Of a DNA stretch of 64,000 bases, positions 17,490 to 25,943 are shown piece by piece (positions within the stretch are counted from its first letter, which is position 1; every line of letters begins with the position of its first letter). The stretch spans positions 1 to 64,000 of the forward strand of contig NZ_JBIWFB010000008.1 of NCBI RefSeq assembly GCF_044762855.1, read 5' to 3'. The DNA comes from Psychrobacillus sp044762855 (GTDB lineage Bacteria > Bacillota > Bacilli > Bacillales_A > Planococcaceae). A model generated the notes under the pieces. The model made no database searches, was not told the origin of the DNA, and saw only the letters and a list, made by a program, of their open reading frames with translations. The position numbers and the translations under genes are program-made.

Positions 17490-18389
17490 TTATTTTTTTG
17501 CCTTATTATTATGTGGGTCTAATAAATCCCTAAGTCCATCACCAAATAGATTGAGCCCAAAAACGGTAAGCATAATTGCGATACCAGGGAAAAGAGTCAT
17601 CCACCAAGCATTAAATATGACAGTTTTTCCGTCATATAATAGGTTCCCCCAGCTTGGATCAGGCGCTGGAATCCCTGCTCCTAAGAAACTTAATGCAGCT
17701 TCGATGATAATTGAATCAGCAAAAATAAAAGTTGCTTGGACGATAAGGGGGGATAAAACGTTTGGTGCAATGTTTAACCAAATAATACGGGAGGAGCTCG
17801 CCCCTTGTGCTCTTAAAGCCTCCACATAAGTTTGTTCCTTTACTACTAATGCAGCAGAACGAACTGTTCTAGCTACGGAAGGAGTGAAAACAATGGTAAG
17901 TGCAATTATTACATTTTCCACTCTAGGTCCCAGTGAAGCCATAATTGCAATTGCCAATAAAATTGCTGGAAAAGCCATTAGACCGTCTGAAATTCGCATT
18001 AATACTCCATCTAATTTTTTAAAATATGCGGAGTAAAGACCAATAATCATTCCAAAAATAGAGGTAATAATAGCAACTGAAAAGCCAATCATTAAGGAAA
18101 CTCTTGCACCATGTACTACTCTACTAAATAGATCTCTACCATAATTGTCTGTTCCAAAGAAATGCTCCCCACCTGGTGCTTTAAGTCTTTTCATGGCATC
18201 TAATTCATATGGAGTAAAAGAAGTAAAGAAAGGAGCAATAATCGCTAGTAATATAATGACAATCATTATGATTGAGCCAGATAGTGCAAGTTTATTAGAA
18301 AGAAATCGCTTTACTAAAAGATTTCTATGCTTTCTTTTCATGTCACTTTTCAATGCATTAAGTTGTTCTTCAGTCATTATGTTTTGCAC
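17490..18389 (-). CDS. Peptide ABC transporter permease (OppC/DppC type)
   Basis: A 299-residue permease with an N-terminal membrane segment (about 29-50), the GTDNYGRDLFSRVVHGARVSL motif right after the first loop and the EAA-like EALRAQGASSSRIIWLNIAPN motif that contacts the ATPases. These are the standard marks of OppC/DppC. It follows the OppB-type permease after 17 bases. Confidence 0.93.
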   Translation of the reverse strand: MQNIMTEEQLNALKSDMKRKHRNLLVKRFLSNKLALSGSIIMIVIILLAIIAPFFTSFTPYELDAMKRLKAPGGEHFFGTDNYGRDLFSRVVHGARVSLMIGFSVAIITSIFGMIIGLYSAYFKKLDGVLMRISDGLMAFPAILLAIAIMASLGPRVENVIIALTIVFTPSVARTVRSAALVVKEQTYVEALRAQGASSSRIIWLNIAPNVLSPLIVQATFIFADSIIIEAALSFLGAGIPAPDPSWGNLLYDGKTVIFNAWWMTLFPGIAIMLTVFGLNLFGDGLRDLLDPHNNKAKK

Positions 18390-18406
18390 TTTATATCAAC
18401 TCCTTT

Positions 18407-19357
18407 CTATTTTCTTCCTAATCGAACACGTGGATCTATAACGCCATATAGTAAGTCGATGACTAAATTTATCAGCACATAACTCACAGCTATTAACAAA
18501 ACAGAACCTTGTATGACAGCAAAGTCACGTCGTTCAACGGAGTTAATAATTAGTTGTCCAATACCTGGAATGTTGAAAACCGTTTCCACAACAGCAGCCC
18601 CGGCAACAAGTGTCCCAAATGTTTGGCCGATAATTGTAAGAATAGGAATAAAAGCATTTCTTAACGTATGTTTAATTACAATAATAGTTTCTTTTACCCC
18701 TTTAGAACGTGCTGTTTTAATATAATTTGCATTTAATACATCTAGCATAGAAGAGCGTGTCATTCTTGCAATCAGTGCAGCCTGCATGGAGCCAAGTGCA
18801 ATTGCAGGAAGAATTAAGTATTTTATATGGTTGAGTAGTCCGGCATCAATTGGCTTGTAACCAGCAACGGGAAGCCATTTAAGTTCAACACCAACCAATA
18901 AAATTAAGAATAAACCTAGTAAAAAACTTGGAACTGAAATGCCTAGTAAAGAGATTCCCATAAAAGTTTGATCTAAAATAGACCCTCGAAACTTTGCAGC
19001 TAGAACCCCAAGTGGTATAGCTACAACGATTGCGAGTACTTGAGCCATGATGGCTAGGGAAAGGGTAGGTCCTAGATGTTCAAAAAAAGCTTGTGAAACT
19101 GGCTGTTTCATAAAAATGGAAGTACCGAAATCACCTTGAAGTACGTTGCCAAACCAAGAAACAAATTGTTCGATTGGCGGTTTGTTTAAGCCGAGCTCTT
19201 CTCTAAGCTCGGTAACTTCCGCAGGGGATGCTTCGGGTCCTAAAATTACAGCAGCAGGATCACCTGGTGTTATATGCATTAATAGAAACACAACCACAGC
19301 TACCACTAGTAAAACTGGGATTAAAGATAATAGACGCTTTAAAATATAGCCTTTCAA
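18407..19357 (-). CDS. Peptide ABC transporter permease (OppB/DppB type)
   Basis: A 316-residue protein with six membrane segments. The first (about 9-30) is followed by the MHITPGDPA motif of OppB/DppB, and the C-terminal half contains the EAA loop TARSKGVKETIIVIKHTLRN. It forms the import channel with the OppC-type partner. The gene lies 32 bases after the binding-protein gene. Confidence 0.93.
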   Translation of the reverse strand: MKGYILKRLLSLIPVLLVVAVVVFLLMHITPGDPAAVILGPEASPAEVTELREELGLNKPPIEQFVSWFGNVLQGDFGTSIFMKQPVSQAFFEHLGPTLSLAIMAQVLAIVVAIPLGVLAAKFRGSILDQTFMGISLLGISVPSFLLGLFLILLVGVELKWLPVAGYKPIDAGLLNHIKYLILPAIALGSMQAALIARMTRSSMLDVLNANYIKTARSKGVKETIIVIKHTLRNAFIPILTIIGQTFGTLVAGAAVVETVFNIPGIGQLIINSVERRDFAVIQGSVLLIAVSYVLINLVIDLLYGVIDPRVRLGRK

Positions 19358-19389
19358 GTGATCATCTCCCCGATGATTTATTTCTCATT

Positions 19390-20952
19390 TTACTTCTTAT
19401 CTACATTCCATAAGATAATTCCTTGTAAGAAATCCATTCCTTCTACATTAGAACGTAGAGTTGTAATTGTTGTTTTGTTACCGAATTTAATCATTGGTAA
19501 ATATTCGTAGAATTCTTCTTGTAAAGCATCAAAATGTTGTTTTGCTTCCTCTTGGGAAGTTGCAGTATTAATTTTGTTTAACAAATCGTCCATTATAGGA
19601 TCGTTAGTCCAACCTGGCCATTCATTAGAAGAGGCTAGGAATACATATTTAGTAGGAATTGGCTCTGTAGGGAAACCAGTTACGAAAATATCGTAAGCAG
19701 TTTCATCTGCACGCTTTTGTAATACAGTAGCCCAGTCATAAATATCTAGCTTTACTTTCATTCCGATACTTTCTAGTTGTTGTTGTACTACTACTGCCGC
19801 GTTATAGTGATCTTCGTAATCACGAGTTGAAAGTATTACAATTTCTTCCCCGTTATACCCAGCTTCTTTAAGTAACTCTTTTGCTTTCTCTGGGTTATTT
19901 TGATTGTATTGATCTTTACCAGCCTCGCTATACCATTCTGTTTGCTCTTTAATCATTAATCCATGTTCTAATTCATAAAAGTCTGGACTTGTAAAAGCCG
20001 CTGTTAATATTGCTTCTTCATTTAATGCTGCATTAACAGCTTGTCTTGCAATAACATTTTCGAATAAACCAGCTTTCTTGTTAAATACAACTCCATTAAA
20101 TCCGTTATGATCTATGGAATTTTTGACATCACTGTTGGATGCAAGTTGTTCTGCATTGTCAAAAGAAATTGCGTTTGCAATGTCGTATTCACCAGATTGA
20201 ATACCAGCTAACCTTGTAGATGCATCTGTTACAAATTGAAAGTAAATATCATCAATGAAGGCTTCTTTTTTGCCAGCTAATCCACTTGCTGGCTCATCGA
20301 TTGATTGGTAATCATCAAATTTTGCTAAATGTACATATTGATCAGCTTTCCATTCAACAAGTTTATAAGGACCAGTACCAATAAATTCAGTTAATCCTTC
20401 TGCAGTGGCTGACTCAATAGTTGATTTAGGAGCAATAACAGCTGCTTGTCCAGGATCGGCGAGCATGTGCAACACCGTAAATTGCGGTTCTTTCATTTCT
20501 AGTATTACAGTCTCTTCATCTACTTTAGAAAAAGTAGCATCAGCAAATGAAGCTTTACCTATTGATGTTGTTTCAGCCCAACGTGTCATAGAAGCTACAA
20601 CATCATCGGCAGTCATAACATCTCCATTATGAAATTTAATCTCTTTTCGTAATTTAAAGGTAATTGTTTTACCATCTTCACTTTGCTCATATGATTCTGC
20701 AAGTAGTGGTGTAACTTCGAAGTTCTTGTTTAAAGTTAATAATGATTCATATACATTTCTCATTACATCACGCGTAGCTACTGCTGTTGTAATTAATGGA
20801 TCCAAAGTTGGAGGCTGAGCGTTGTAAGCTACTTGTAATTCTTTCTTTTCGTCCGAATTGCTCCCTCCAGATTCATCATTTGAAGAACATGCCGCTAAAG
20901 TTAATACAAATGCAAGTAATAAAACAAAAAAACTAAATTTGTTCCTTTTCAT
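19390..20952 (-). CDS. Family 5 peptide-type substrate-binding lipoprotein
   Basis: A 520-residue SBP_bac_5 lipoprotein with lipobox LAAC, the TLDPLITTAVATRDVMRNVYESL opening and a GTGPYKLVEWKADQYVHLAKF segment near residue 200. The open frame extends seven codons further, but GGGGGA upstream of the ATG at 20952 marks the true start. The family binds di- or oligopeptides, or other small solutes. It heads the operon SBP-B-C-D-F-racemase and has a candidate promoter and shared operator just upstream. Confidence 0.92.
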   Translation of the reverse strand: MKRNKFSFFVLLLAFVLTLAACSSNDESGGSNSDEKKELQVAYNAQPPTLDPLITTAVATRDVMRNVYESLLTLNKNFEVTPLLAESYEQSEDGKTITFKLRKEIKFHNGDVMTADDVVASMTRWAETTSIGKASFADATFSKVDEETVILEMKEPQFTVLHMLADPGQAAVIAPKSTIESATAEGLTEFIGTGPYKLVEWKADQYVHLAKFDDYQSIDEPASGLAGKKEAFIDDIYFQFVTDASTRLAGIQSGEYDIANAISFDNAEQLASNSDVKNSIDHNGFNGVVFNKKAGLFENVIARQAVNAALNEEAILTAAFTSPDFYELEHGLMIKEQTEWYSEAGKDQYNQNNPEKAKELLKEAGYNGEEIVILSTRDYEDHYNAAVVVQQQLESIGMKVKLDIYDWATVLQKRADETAYDIFVTGFPTEPIPTKYVFLASSNEWPGWTNDPIMDDLLNKINTATSQEEAKQHFDALQEEFYEYLPMIKFGNKTTITTLRSNVEGMDFLQGIILWNVDKK

Positions 20953-21010
20953 AAATTTATCCCCCATTTTCAAGAATAAAAAAGTATAAACTTCATAAAA
21001 AATATTTTTG

Positions 21011-21022
21011 AAGGAAATACTT
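21011..21022. promoter_or_regulatory. Candidate RpiR operator, copy 2
   Basis: The 12-mer AAGGAAATACTT (AAGTATTTCCTT in the direction of transcription) is identical to the one at 12189-12200. It lies about 12 bases downstream of the -10 of the transporter operon, near the expected transcript start. Confidence 0.5.
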
Positions 21023-21033
21023 TAATTTAATAT

Positions 21034-21062
21034 AATTTAACATCGAATTCTAATAATTTCAA
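21034..21062 (-). promoter_or_regulatory. Candidate promoter of the peptide transporter/racemase operon
   Basis: On the minus strand TTGAAA (21057-21062) and TAAATT (21034-21039) are 17 bp apart, upstream of the binding-protein gene. Confidence 0.5.
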
Positions 21063-21175
21063 TAGATTAGAAAATTAAAATTTTTACTGAGTTATTTTAT
21101 CAAGGAAATAAAGAAATTAGAGGGGAAAGGAATTTCGACATAATTTGTAGAATAGACAAAGGGGGGCGATAACTT

Positions 21176-22339
21176 TTGAAGAAAAAGTCACTTGTGGAAC
21201 TGATTTTATATGCACTTCTTGTGCTCGTAGGAATGTTTTTTCTTACGTTAATAATTTTATTTTTTGTGTTATTAACTGGGAATATTTATTATGTTGCTCT
21301 AATTATTACGGTTGCAGTTATTTTGTATGTGTTTTATGTGCTTTTTCTTTTTCATTTTTTCCAAACGAAGAAGCGAAAGATAGTCTTTGGAAGTTTAGCG
21401 GGAGTAGCTATTATAGTTAGTGCCATTTCTCCGATTCAACATGCTTATACAAACTCGCTTCCTTCAGTGGATGCCGAAGTGAATGTATATGATTATATGC
21501 CTTTTTCTGAGACTAGAAAATTAGCAACATTAGATTATGATTCTACTTTGAAGTTGACAGAAGATTTACCTAAAATGGATGGTGCAACGGCACTTTACCC
21601 GCTTTATTCAGCATTTGTGCAGGCGACATATCCTGAAAAAGAATATTCTCCATTCAATAGTGAAGTGATGATTAATACAACACCAGATGCATATAGCAAT
21701 TTAATCGAAGGGAATGTGGATTTAATTTTTGCGGCGGCACCTTCTAAATCTCAAATGACAACTGCAGAGAAATCTGGAAAAGAACTTAAAATGACGCCTA
21801 TTGGTCGGGAAGCATTTGTCTTTTTTGTCCATCAGAAAAATGCTGTTTCCGGACTTTCAATGGAGCAAATAAAAGAAATTTACGCTGGAAAAATAACGAA
21901 TTGGGAAGCGCTTGGTGGAGCAAAGGATAGTATTCGAGCATTCCAACGGCCAGCAGACAGCGGAAGCCAGTCTGCACTAGAGCATTTAATGGGAGATATT
22001 CCAATTATGGAGGCACCAACAGAGAATATCGCTTCAGGAATGGGGGGGATTATTAATGAAGTCTCTCAATATAAAAACTACAAAAATGCCATTGGCTATA
22101 CATTTCGTTTTTATTCCACTGAAATGGTAAAAAATAAGGAAATTAAACTGTTAGAAATAGACGGTGTTGCGCCAACGAAGGAGACGATAAGATCTGGAGA
22201 ATATCCAATTGCATCAGAGTTTTACGTTGTGACAGCAGGTACAGATAACCCAAATGTAGAGAAATTCATTGCATGGATCTTATCTCCACAAGGCCAGGAA
22301 CTTATTGAAAAAACGGGATATGTATCGTTGGACCAATAA
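21176..22339 (+). CDS. PstS-like periplasmic-binding-fold protein anchored by three N-terminal membrane segments
   Basis: The 387-residue product opens with three membrane segments (about 8-33, 37-62 and 70-88). Residues ~105-385 are a PstS-like binding fold: DGATALYPLYSAF, LIEGNVDLIFAAAPS, the EIYAGKITNWEALGG motif and RPADSGSQSALEHLMGD. Typical PstS proteins are lipoproteins in a pst operon; here there is no lipobox and no transporter nearby, so it may sense or capture an anion at the membrane. The start is TTG with AAAGGGGGGCG upstream. Confidence 0.85.
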   Translation: MKKKSLVELILYALLVLVGMFFLTLIILFFVLLTGNIYYVALIITVAVILYVFYVLFLFHFFQTKKRKIVFGSLAGVAIIVSAISPIQHAYTNSLPSVDAEVNVYDYMPFSETRKLATLDYDSTLKLTEDLPKMDGATALYPLYSAFVQATYPEKEYSPFNSEVMINTTPDAYSNLIEGNVDLIFAAAPSKSQMTTAEKSGKELKMTPIGREAFVFFVHQKNAVSGLSMEQIKEIYAGKITNWEALGGAKDSIRAFQRPADSGSQSALEHLMGDIPIMEAPTENIASGMGGIINEVSQYKNYKNAIGYTFRFYSTEMVKNKEIKLLEIDGVAPTKETIRSGEYPIASEFYVVTAGTDNPNVEKFIAWILSPQGQELIEKTGYVSLDQ

Positions 22340-22368
22340 AAAGAAGAGCTTGAAGGGCTCTTCTTTTT
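22338..22368. terminator. Shared bidirectional terminator
   Basis: AAAAGAAGAGC pairs with GCTCTTCTTTT between the convergent PstS-like and DUF3021 genes, followed by T residues. Confidence 0.88.
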
Positions 22369-22371
22369 CCA

Positions 22372-22782
22372 TTAAAGCATATTGAGTTCCTCATTCAATT
22401 TCTTCATTTGTCGTTTAAAATAAAGATAAAATGATGTCCAAAAAATTACGTAGAATCCGAGGAAAGAAGCCATCGCGATGAAAAAGCTAGTTAAGTTAAA
22501 TGGTACCCAACCGATACCAAATGCTAAAACGAAATACAAAACTATTACGGTAGCAAAATGCAAAGCAGTTTGTTGTGATAATCGTAAATTCGGATTTTCA
22601 AAATACAGCGAGCTGACCGTGAAAAACCAACCGGAAAAGATAGAACCAAGCGAATTTTTTAGAAACAAAGTTCCGTCTAGTGTAATATGATCATTCGAAA
22701 GCACATAAAGGTTTGTAAATATAACTGCAAGAAACGCTCCGAAGAAAATTCCAATCATACTTCGAAATAAGAATGTTTTCAT
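22372..22782 (-). CDS. DUF3021 family membrane protein
   Basis: A 136-residue protein with four membrane segments and a charged C-terminus (FKRQMKKLNEEL). Size, topology and direct coupling to a LytTR regulator gene identify the DUF3021 family. Such proteins usually accompany a LytTR regulator and an ABC transporter, and are thought to modulate the regulator. Its start overlaps the LytTR stop by four bases. Confidence 0.85.
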   Translation of the reverse strand: MKTFLFRSMIGIFFGAFLAVIFTNLYVLSNDHITLDGTLFLKNSLGSIFSGWFFTVSSLYFENPNLRLSQQTALHFATVIVLYFVLAFGIGWVPFNLTSFFIAMASFLGFYVIFWTSFYLYFKRQMKKLNEELNML

Positions 22783-23237
22783 TCGCTTTTCCTCCTATTC
22801 ATTTTTAAAGCTTCTTTTATAGCATTCACATAAGTTCGAGAAACATATTCTTTTGCACCTGATTTAAAATACACACATAGAGTGCCATTAAATGAAGCTT
22901 CAAAACGACTCAATTCATGTAGATTTGCTATAACTGATTTGGAGAGACGGATAAATTTATTGGAAGGAAGGATTTCTTCCAATTCATATAGTTTTTCTTT
23001 TAATTTGTAAGAACCGGTTGACGTTACCCCGAAAACTGCCTCTTTCTCGGTGTGGAAATAGTGAATGTCAGTCGGTTTTAAAATATGCTGCATTTCTCCA
23101 TTTTTTCCTACGAGGAATTCTGATTCACGACCTTTAATAAAATCCAGGATGTCTTGAACGGAATCGTCTAGTTCCGGTGTTTCAATGATTACTTTTGTTT
23201 CATTAAAATCACTATCTATATTCAAGGATACTTTCAA
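22779..23237 (-). CDS. LytTR family DNA-binding regulator (non-receiver type)
   Basis: The 152-residue protein lacks a receiver domain. Residues ~50-148 form a LytTR domain: EAVFGVTSTGSYKLKEKLYELE, then FIRLSKSVIANLHELSRFEASFNG and SRTYVNAIKEAL. This class pairs with DUF3021 proteins and controls neighbouring ABC exporters. The start is TTG with GAGGAG upstream, inside a conspicuous inverted repeat (23240-23267). The ABC genes upstream run in the same direction. Confidence 0.88.
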   Translation of the reverse strand: MKVSLNIDSDFNETKVIIETPELDDSVQDILDFIKGRESEFLVGKNGEMQHILKPTDIHYFHTEKEAVFGVTSTGSYKLKEKLYELEEILPSNKFIRLSKSVIANLHELSRFEASFNGTLCVYFKSGAKEYVSRTYVNAIKEALKMNRRKSE

Positions 23238-23239
23238 TT

Positions 23240-23267
23240 TTTACACTCCTCTCCACTTAAGTGTAAA
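23240..23267 (-). promoter_or_regulatory. Inverted repeat covering the LytTR gene ribosome binding site
   Basis: TTTACACT and AGTGTAAA are perfect 8-bp inverted arms separated by 12 bases. On the minus strand the AGGAG of the LytTR ribosome binding site falls in the loop and the start of the second arm. It could be a protein operator or an RNA hairpin limiting translation. Confidence 0.5.
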
Positions 23268-23285
23268 CGTTTCGAAGTAAGTGGG

Positions 23286-24032
23286 CTATCCTATTTTTCG
23301 TTTATTCTGAACTAGGAGGATAATGAGCGCAACAATGACTAGTACCACCATGTATCCAATTGACAGTAAAACAGTATTATCAAAAGTAAGTTGTCCGTTC
23401 CAAACAGCGATAAACAAATTATTCATATGATACATTGGATTGAAATCTGCAATCACTTGGATGAATTTTGGCATCATACTAATCGGCATTGCAAAACCGC
23501 CAGTGAAGATTACTACTTGAAAAATAACGATAGAGAATACTAGCGCACTATTCATATTTTGGAAGAAAGAGTAAATAGCAGATGCAATGGTAAGTAATAC
23601 TGCATTCAATAAGATGAAAAATCCATAGGCAGTTAAAAAGCTAAGCAACTGAAACTCCAAATCATACATCAACATTCCAATGATCAAAATGAATCCATAT
23701 CCGAAGCTTGTAATAATAGTGGAGCGGATGATGCTAGAAAGTAAAAGCGTACTTTTAGAAACTGGAGAGAGAGAAATTCGTTTTTCTACACCGGTTGTCC
23801 GTTGTGTCACTTGGTCGAATCCGAAAGCGAAAAATATAACGGTGAATGTGATGAGTAAGATGAAAGATGGTGTATAAGTTTGAGCATAGCTTAAATTACC
23901 AGCGTACGTATGCTCTCCAAATAATTGTCCCATGAAGATATAAGTAGCAGGTGGTACAAAAATCGTAAAAACTAAGTAAAATAACTCCCTTGAAAACATG
24001 ATCAAATCGTACTTTAACTGTGTCGCCAACAT
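23286..24032 (-). CDS. ABC-2 type transporter permease
   Basis: The 248-residue protein has six membrane segments and the ABC-2 exporter layout: a hydrophobic N-terminus with FVPPATYIFMGQLFG, the conserved cytosolic stretch RTTGVEKRISLSPVSKSTLL and a late FTGGFAMPISMMPKFIQ loop. It follows the ATPase gene by 12 bases and should form an exporter with it. The substrate is unknown. Confidence 0.88.
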   Translation of the reverse strand: MLATQLKYDLIMFSRELFYLVFTIFVPPATYIFMGQLFGEHTYAGNLSYAQTYTPSFILLITFTVIFFAFGFDQVTQRTTGVEKRISLSPVSKSTLLLSSIIRSTIITSFGYGFILIIGMLMYDLEFQLLSFLTAYGFFILLNAVLLTIASAIYSFFQNMNSALVFSIVIFQVVIFTGGFAMPISMMPKFIQVIADFNPMYHMNNLFIAVWNGQLTFDNTVLLSIGYMVVLVIVALIILLVQNKRKIG

Positions 24033-24044
24033 AATTTTTCCCCC

Positions 24045-24764
24045 TTAAATAGATACTTTCGAAAGATAAAACTCATGGATGGATTTGTAGCCAGATGCCA
24101 AAATGTTTTCTGTAGTATCAAATACTTCATTCACGCCATTATTGATGAGCATTACTTTGTCGCAGTACAGTTCAATCTCATCCATATTATGAGTTGTTAA
24201 TATGACTGTTCCACCTGTCTGTTTGTTGTAATCTATAATGTAGGACCAAAGCATATTGCGCATATGCGGATCCAGTCCAGTTGTCGGTTCATCCAAAATG
24301 AGTAGTTTTGGTTCGGATAAAAAAGCGATTGCTAAGCTCACAATTTGTTTCCAACCACCAGAAAGTTTGTCAAAATACTTTTTTCGGTGCGGATCTAATT
24401 TGAAATCAGTAATGATTTTGTTTATGTCGATAGATGATTTGTAATATGCCTTGAATAATTTAAGTAATTCTTCTACTTTCAATGTTTTATAAAATTGTGT
24501 TGGCTGAAGGACAACCGAAATTTGTTTGCGAACATGTTCGAGTCTGTTCATAGACAGTGATTCAATATTTTCGTCCAACACAATTACTGTCCCGGCATCG
24601 TACTGTTTAATCGTCATTAAAATTTCGAGAAAGGTGGACTTTCCTGCGCCATTTTTTCCGATGACTCCAATGATTTCTCCTGATTGGGCTTGAAAATTTA
24701 TACCTTGTAATACATAGTTTGTTCCATAAGCTTTTTTCAAATTGCTCACATCGATTATCTTCAT
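24045..24764 (-). CDS. ABC transporter ATP-binding protein
   Basis: A 239-residue ATPase with Walker A GKNGAGKST, signature LSGGWKQIVSLAIAFL, Walker B LLILDEPTTGLD and the H-loop TTHNMDE. The open frame continues 53 codons upstream, but that stretch is not family-like, and GGAGGG lies seven bases before the ATG at 24764. It heads the operon ATPase-permease-LytTR-DUF3021. Confidence 0.9.
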   Translation of the reverse strand: MKIIDVSNLKKAYGTNYVLQGINFQAQSGEIIGVIGKNGAGKSTFLEILMTIKQYDAGTVIVLDENIESLSMNRLEHVRKQISVVLQPTQFYKTLKVEELLKLFKAYYKSSIDINKIITDFKLDPHRKKYFDKLSGGWKQIVSLAIAFLSEPKLLILDEPTTGLDPHMRNMLWSYIIDYNKQTGGTVILTTHNMDEIELYCDKVMLINNGVNEVFDTTENILASGYKSIHEFYLSKVSI

Positions 24765-25010
24765 TGCAATCCCTCCACAAGTTTTCTTTGTAATGCCAGT
24801 GTATGGTGAATCTTCTTGTATGTAAGCTAGTTTTCGGTGAGTGGTGTGATTTGGAGAGTAACTTGCGTAAAAGATAGGGTCACTTGCAGGAGAATCCTGT
24901 GGTAAGTATATATTTGGGGGCAACCAAGCTAATATATGGTATAGCAGAAAATTGCGAACAGTGGGATAATATTTTAGGGAAATGTATTTTATTGGGGAAG
25001 GATGTTGTGA

Positions 25011-25940
25011 ATGGTTTATTTAAGTATGGTATTTTTTCAAGTAGTTGCCCCGATTCTAATTATGCTAGGAATTGGAGCATCACTACAGCTAAAGTTTCAA
25101 TTTAATTTAAAAGCGCTATCGAACTTAATCACGTATTGCTTAATGCCGGCAGCCGTTTTTATCAATATATATGAAACAAAGGTGAACGCGGGAGTATTAG
25201 GACAAATCATTGTTTACTTATTGATATTCAGTGTTTGTTTGATGGTGCTCGGATCTATCGTTAGTAAATTATTAAAACTTAATAGAAACCAAGCAGCCAT
25301 TTATAAAAATAGTGTCGTGCTTATCAATTCAGGAAATTATGGGATTCCCGTTAGTCAGATGCTGTTTGCAGCGAATCCTCTTGGAACGTCGATTCAAATT
25401 ATTATTGTCATATTCCAAAACGTTATTACCTATACATACGGTCTTTATAATTTAATTTCTTCTACAAAATCTGGCTTAGATATATTGCGCAGTTTGCTTC
25501 GTTTACCGATTGTTCACGCACTTATTCTCGGTGCTTTGATGAATATATTTGATATTGGTATTCCGGTATTTCTGCGAATTCCAGTAGATTATTTAGCGAA
25601 TGCTTTTATTTCGATTGCTTTAATTACTTTAGGTGCGCAATTAGCGCAGTTAGATATTAAAACTATTTTGAACAAAGTTATTGTGACCAGTACAATAGGT
25701 CGGCTAGTTCTAGGACCAATGCTGGCATTTGGATTAATTCTGTTAATGGGGTTCGACGGGGTGGTTGCGCAATCATTATTTATCGCAAGTGCTTTTCCAA
25801 CGTCTAGAAATAGTTCAACCCTTGCGCTTGAGTATGATGTAGAGGCGAATCTAGCTGCACAAATTGTGTTATTTTCGACGGTTGTTAGCTGTATTACGGT
25901 AACAATTGTTATTTATCTTTCGAATATTTTGTGGGGGTAG
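25011..25940 (+). CDS. AEC (auxin efflux carrier) family transporter
   Basis: A 309-residue membrane protein with about ten segments in two halves. It has the NSGNYGIPVSQMLFAANPLG motif in the first half and ASAFPTSRNSSTLALEYD in the second, as in bacterial AEC carriers for malate, malonate or related carboxylates. The sensor kinase gene follows after three bases, so carboxylate transport and sensing are probably co-expressed. Confidence 0.88.
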   Translation: MVYLSMVFFQVVAPILIMLGIGASLQLKFQFNLKALSNLITYCLMPAAVFINIYETKVNAGVLGQIIVYLLIFSVCLMVLGSIVSKLLKLNRNQAAIYKNSVVLINSGNYGIPVSQMLFAANPLGTSIQIIIVIFQNVITYTYGLYNLISSTKSGLDILRSLLRLPIVHALILGALMNIFDIGIPVFLRIPVDYLANAFISIALITLGAQLAQLDIKTILNKVIVTSTIGRLVLGPMLAFGLILLMGFDGVVAQSLFIASAFPTSRNSSTLALEYDVEANLAAQIVLFSTVVSCITVTIVIYLSNILWG

Positions 25941-25943
25941 TGA

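Noticed and set aside
24765..24923. N-terminal extension of the ABC ATPase
   Set aside because: The extra 53 codons are not family-like and a good ribosome binding site marks the ATG at 24764.
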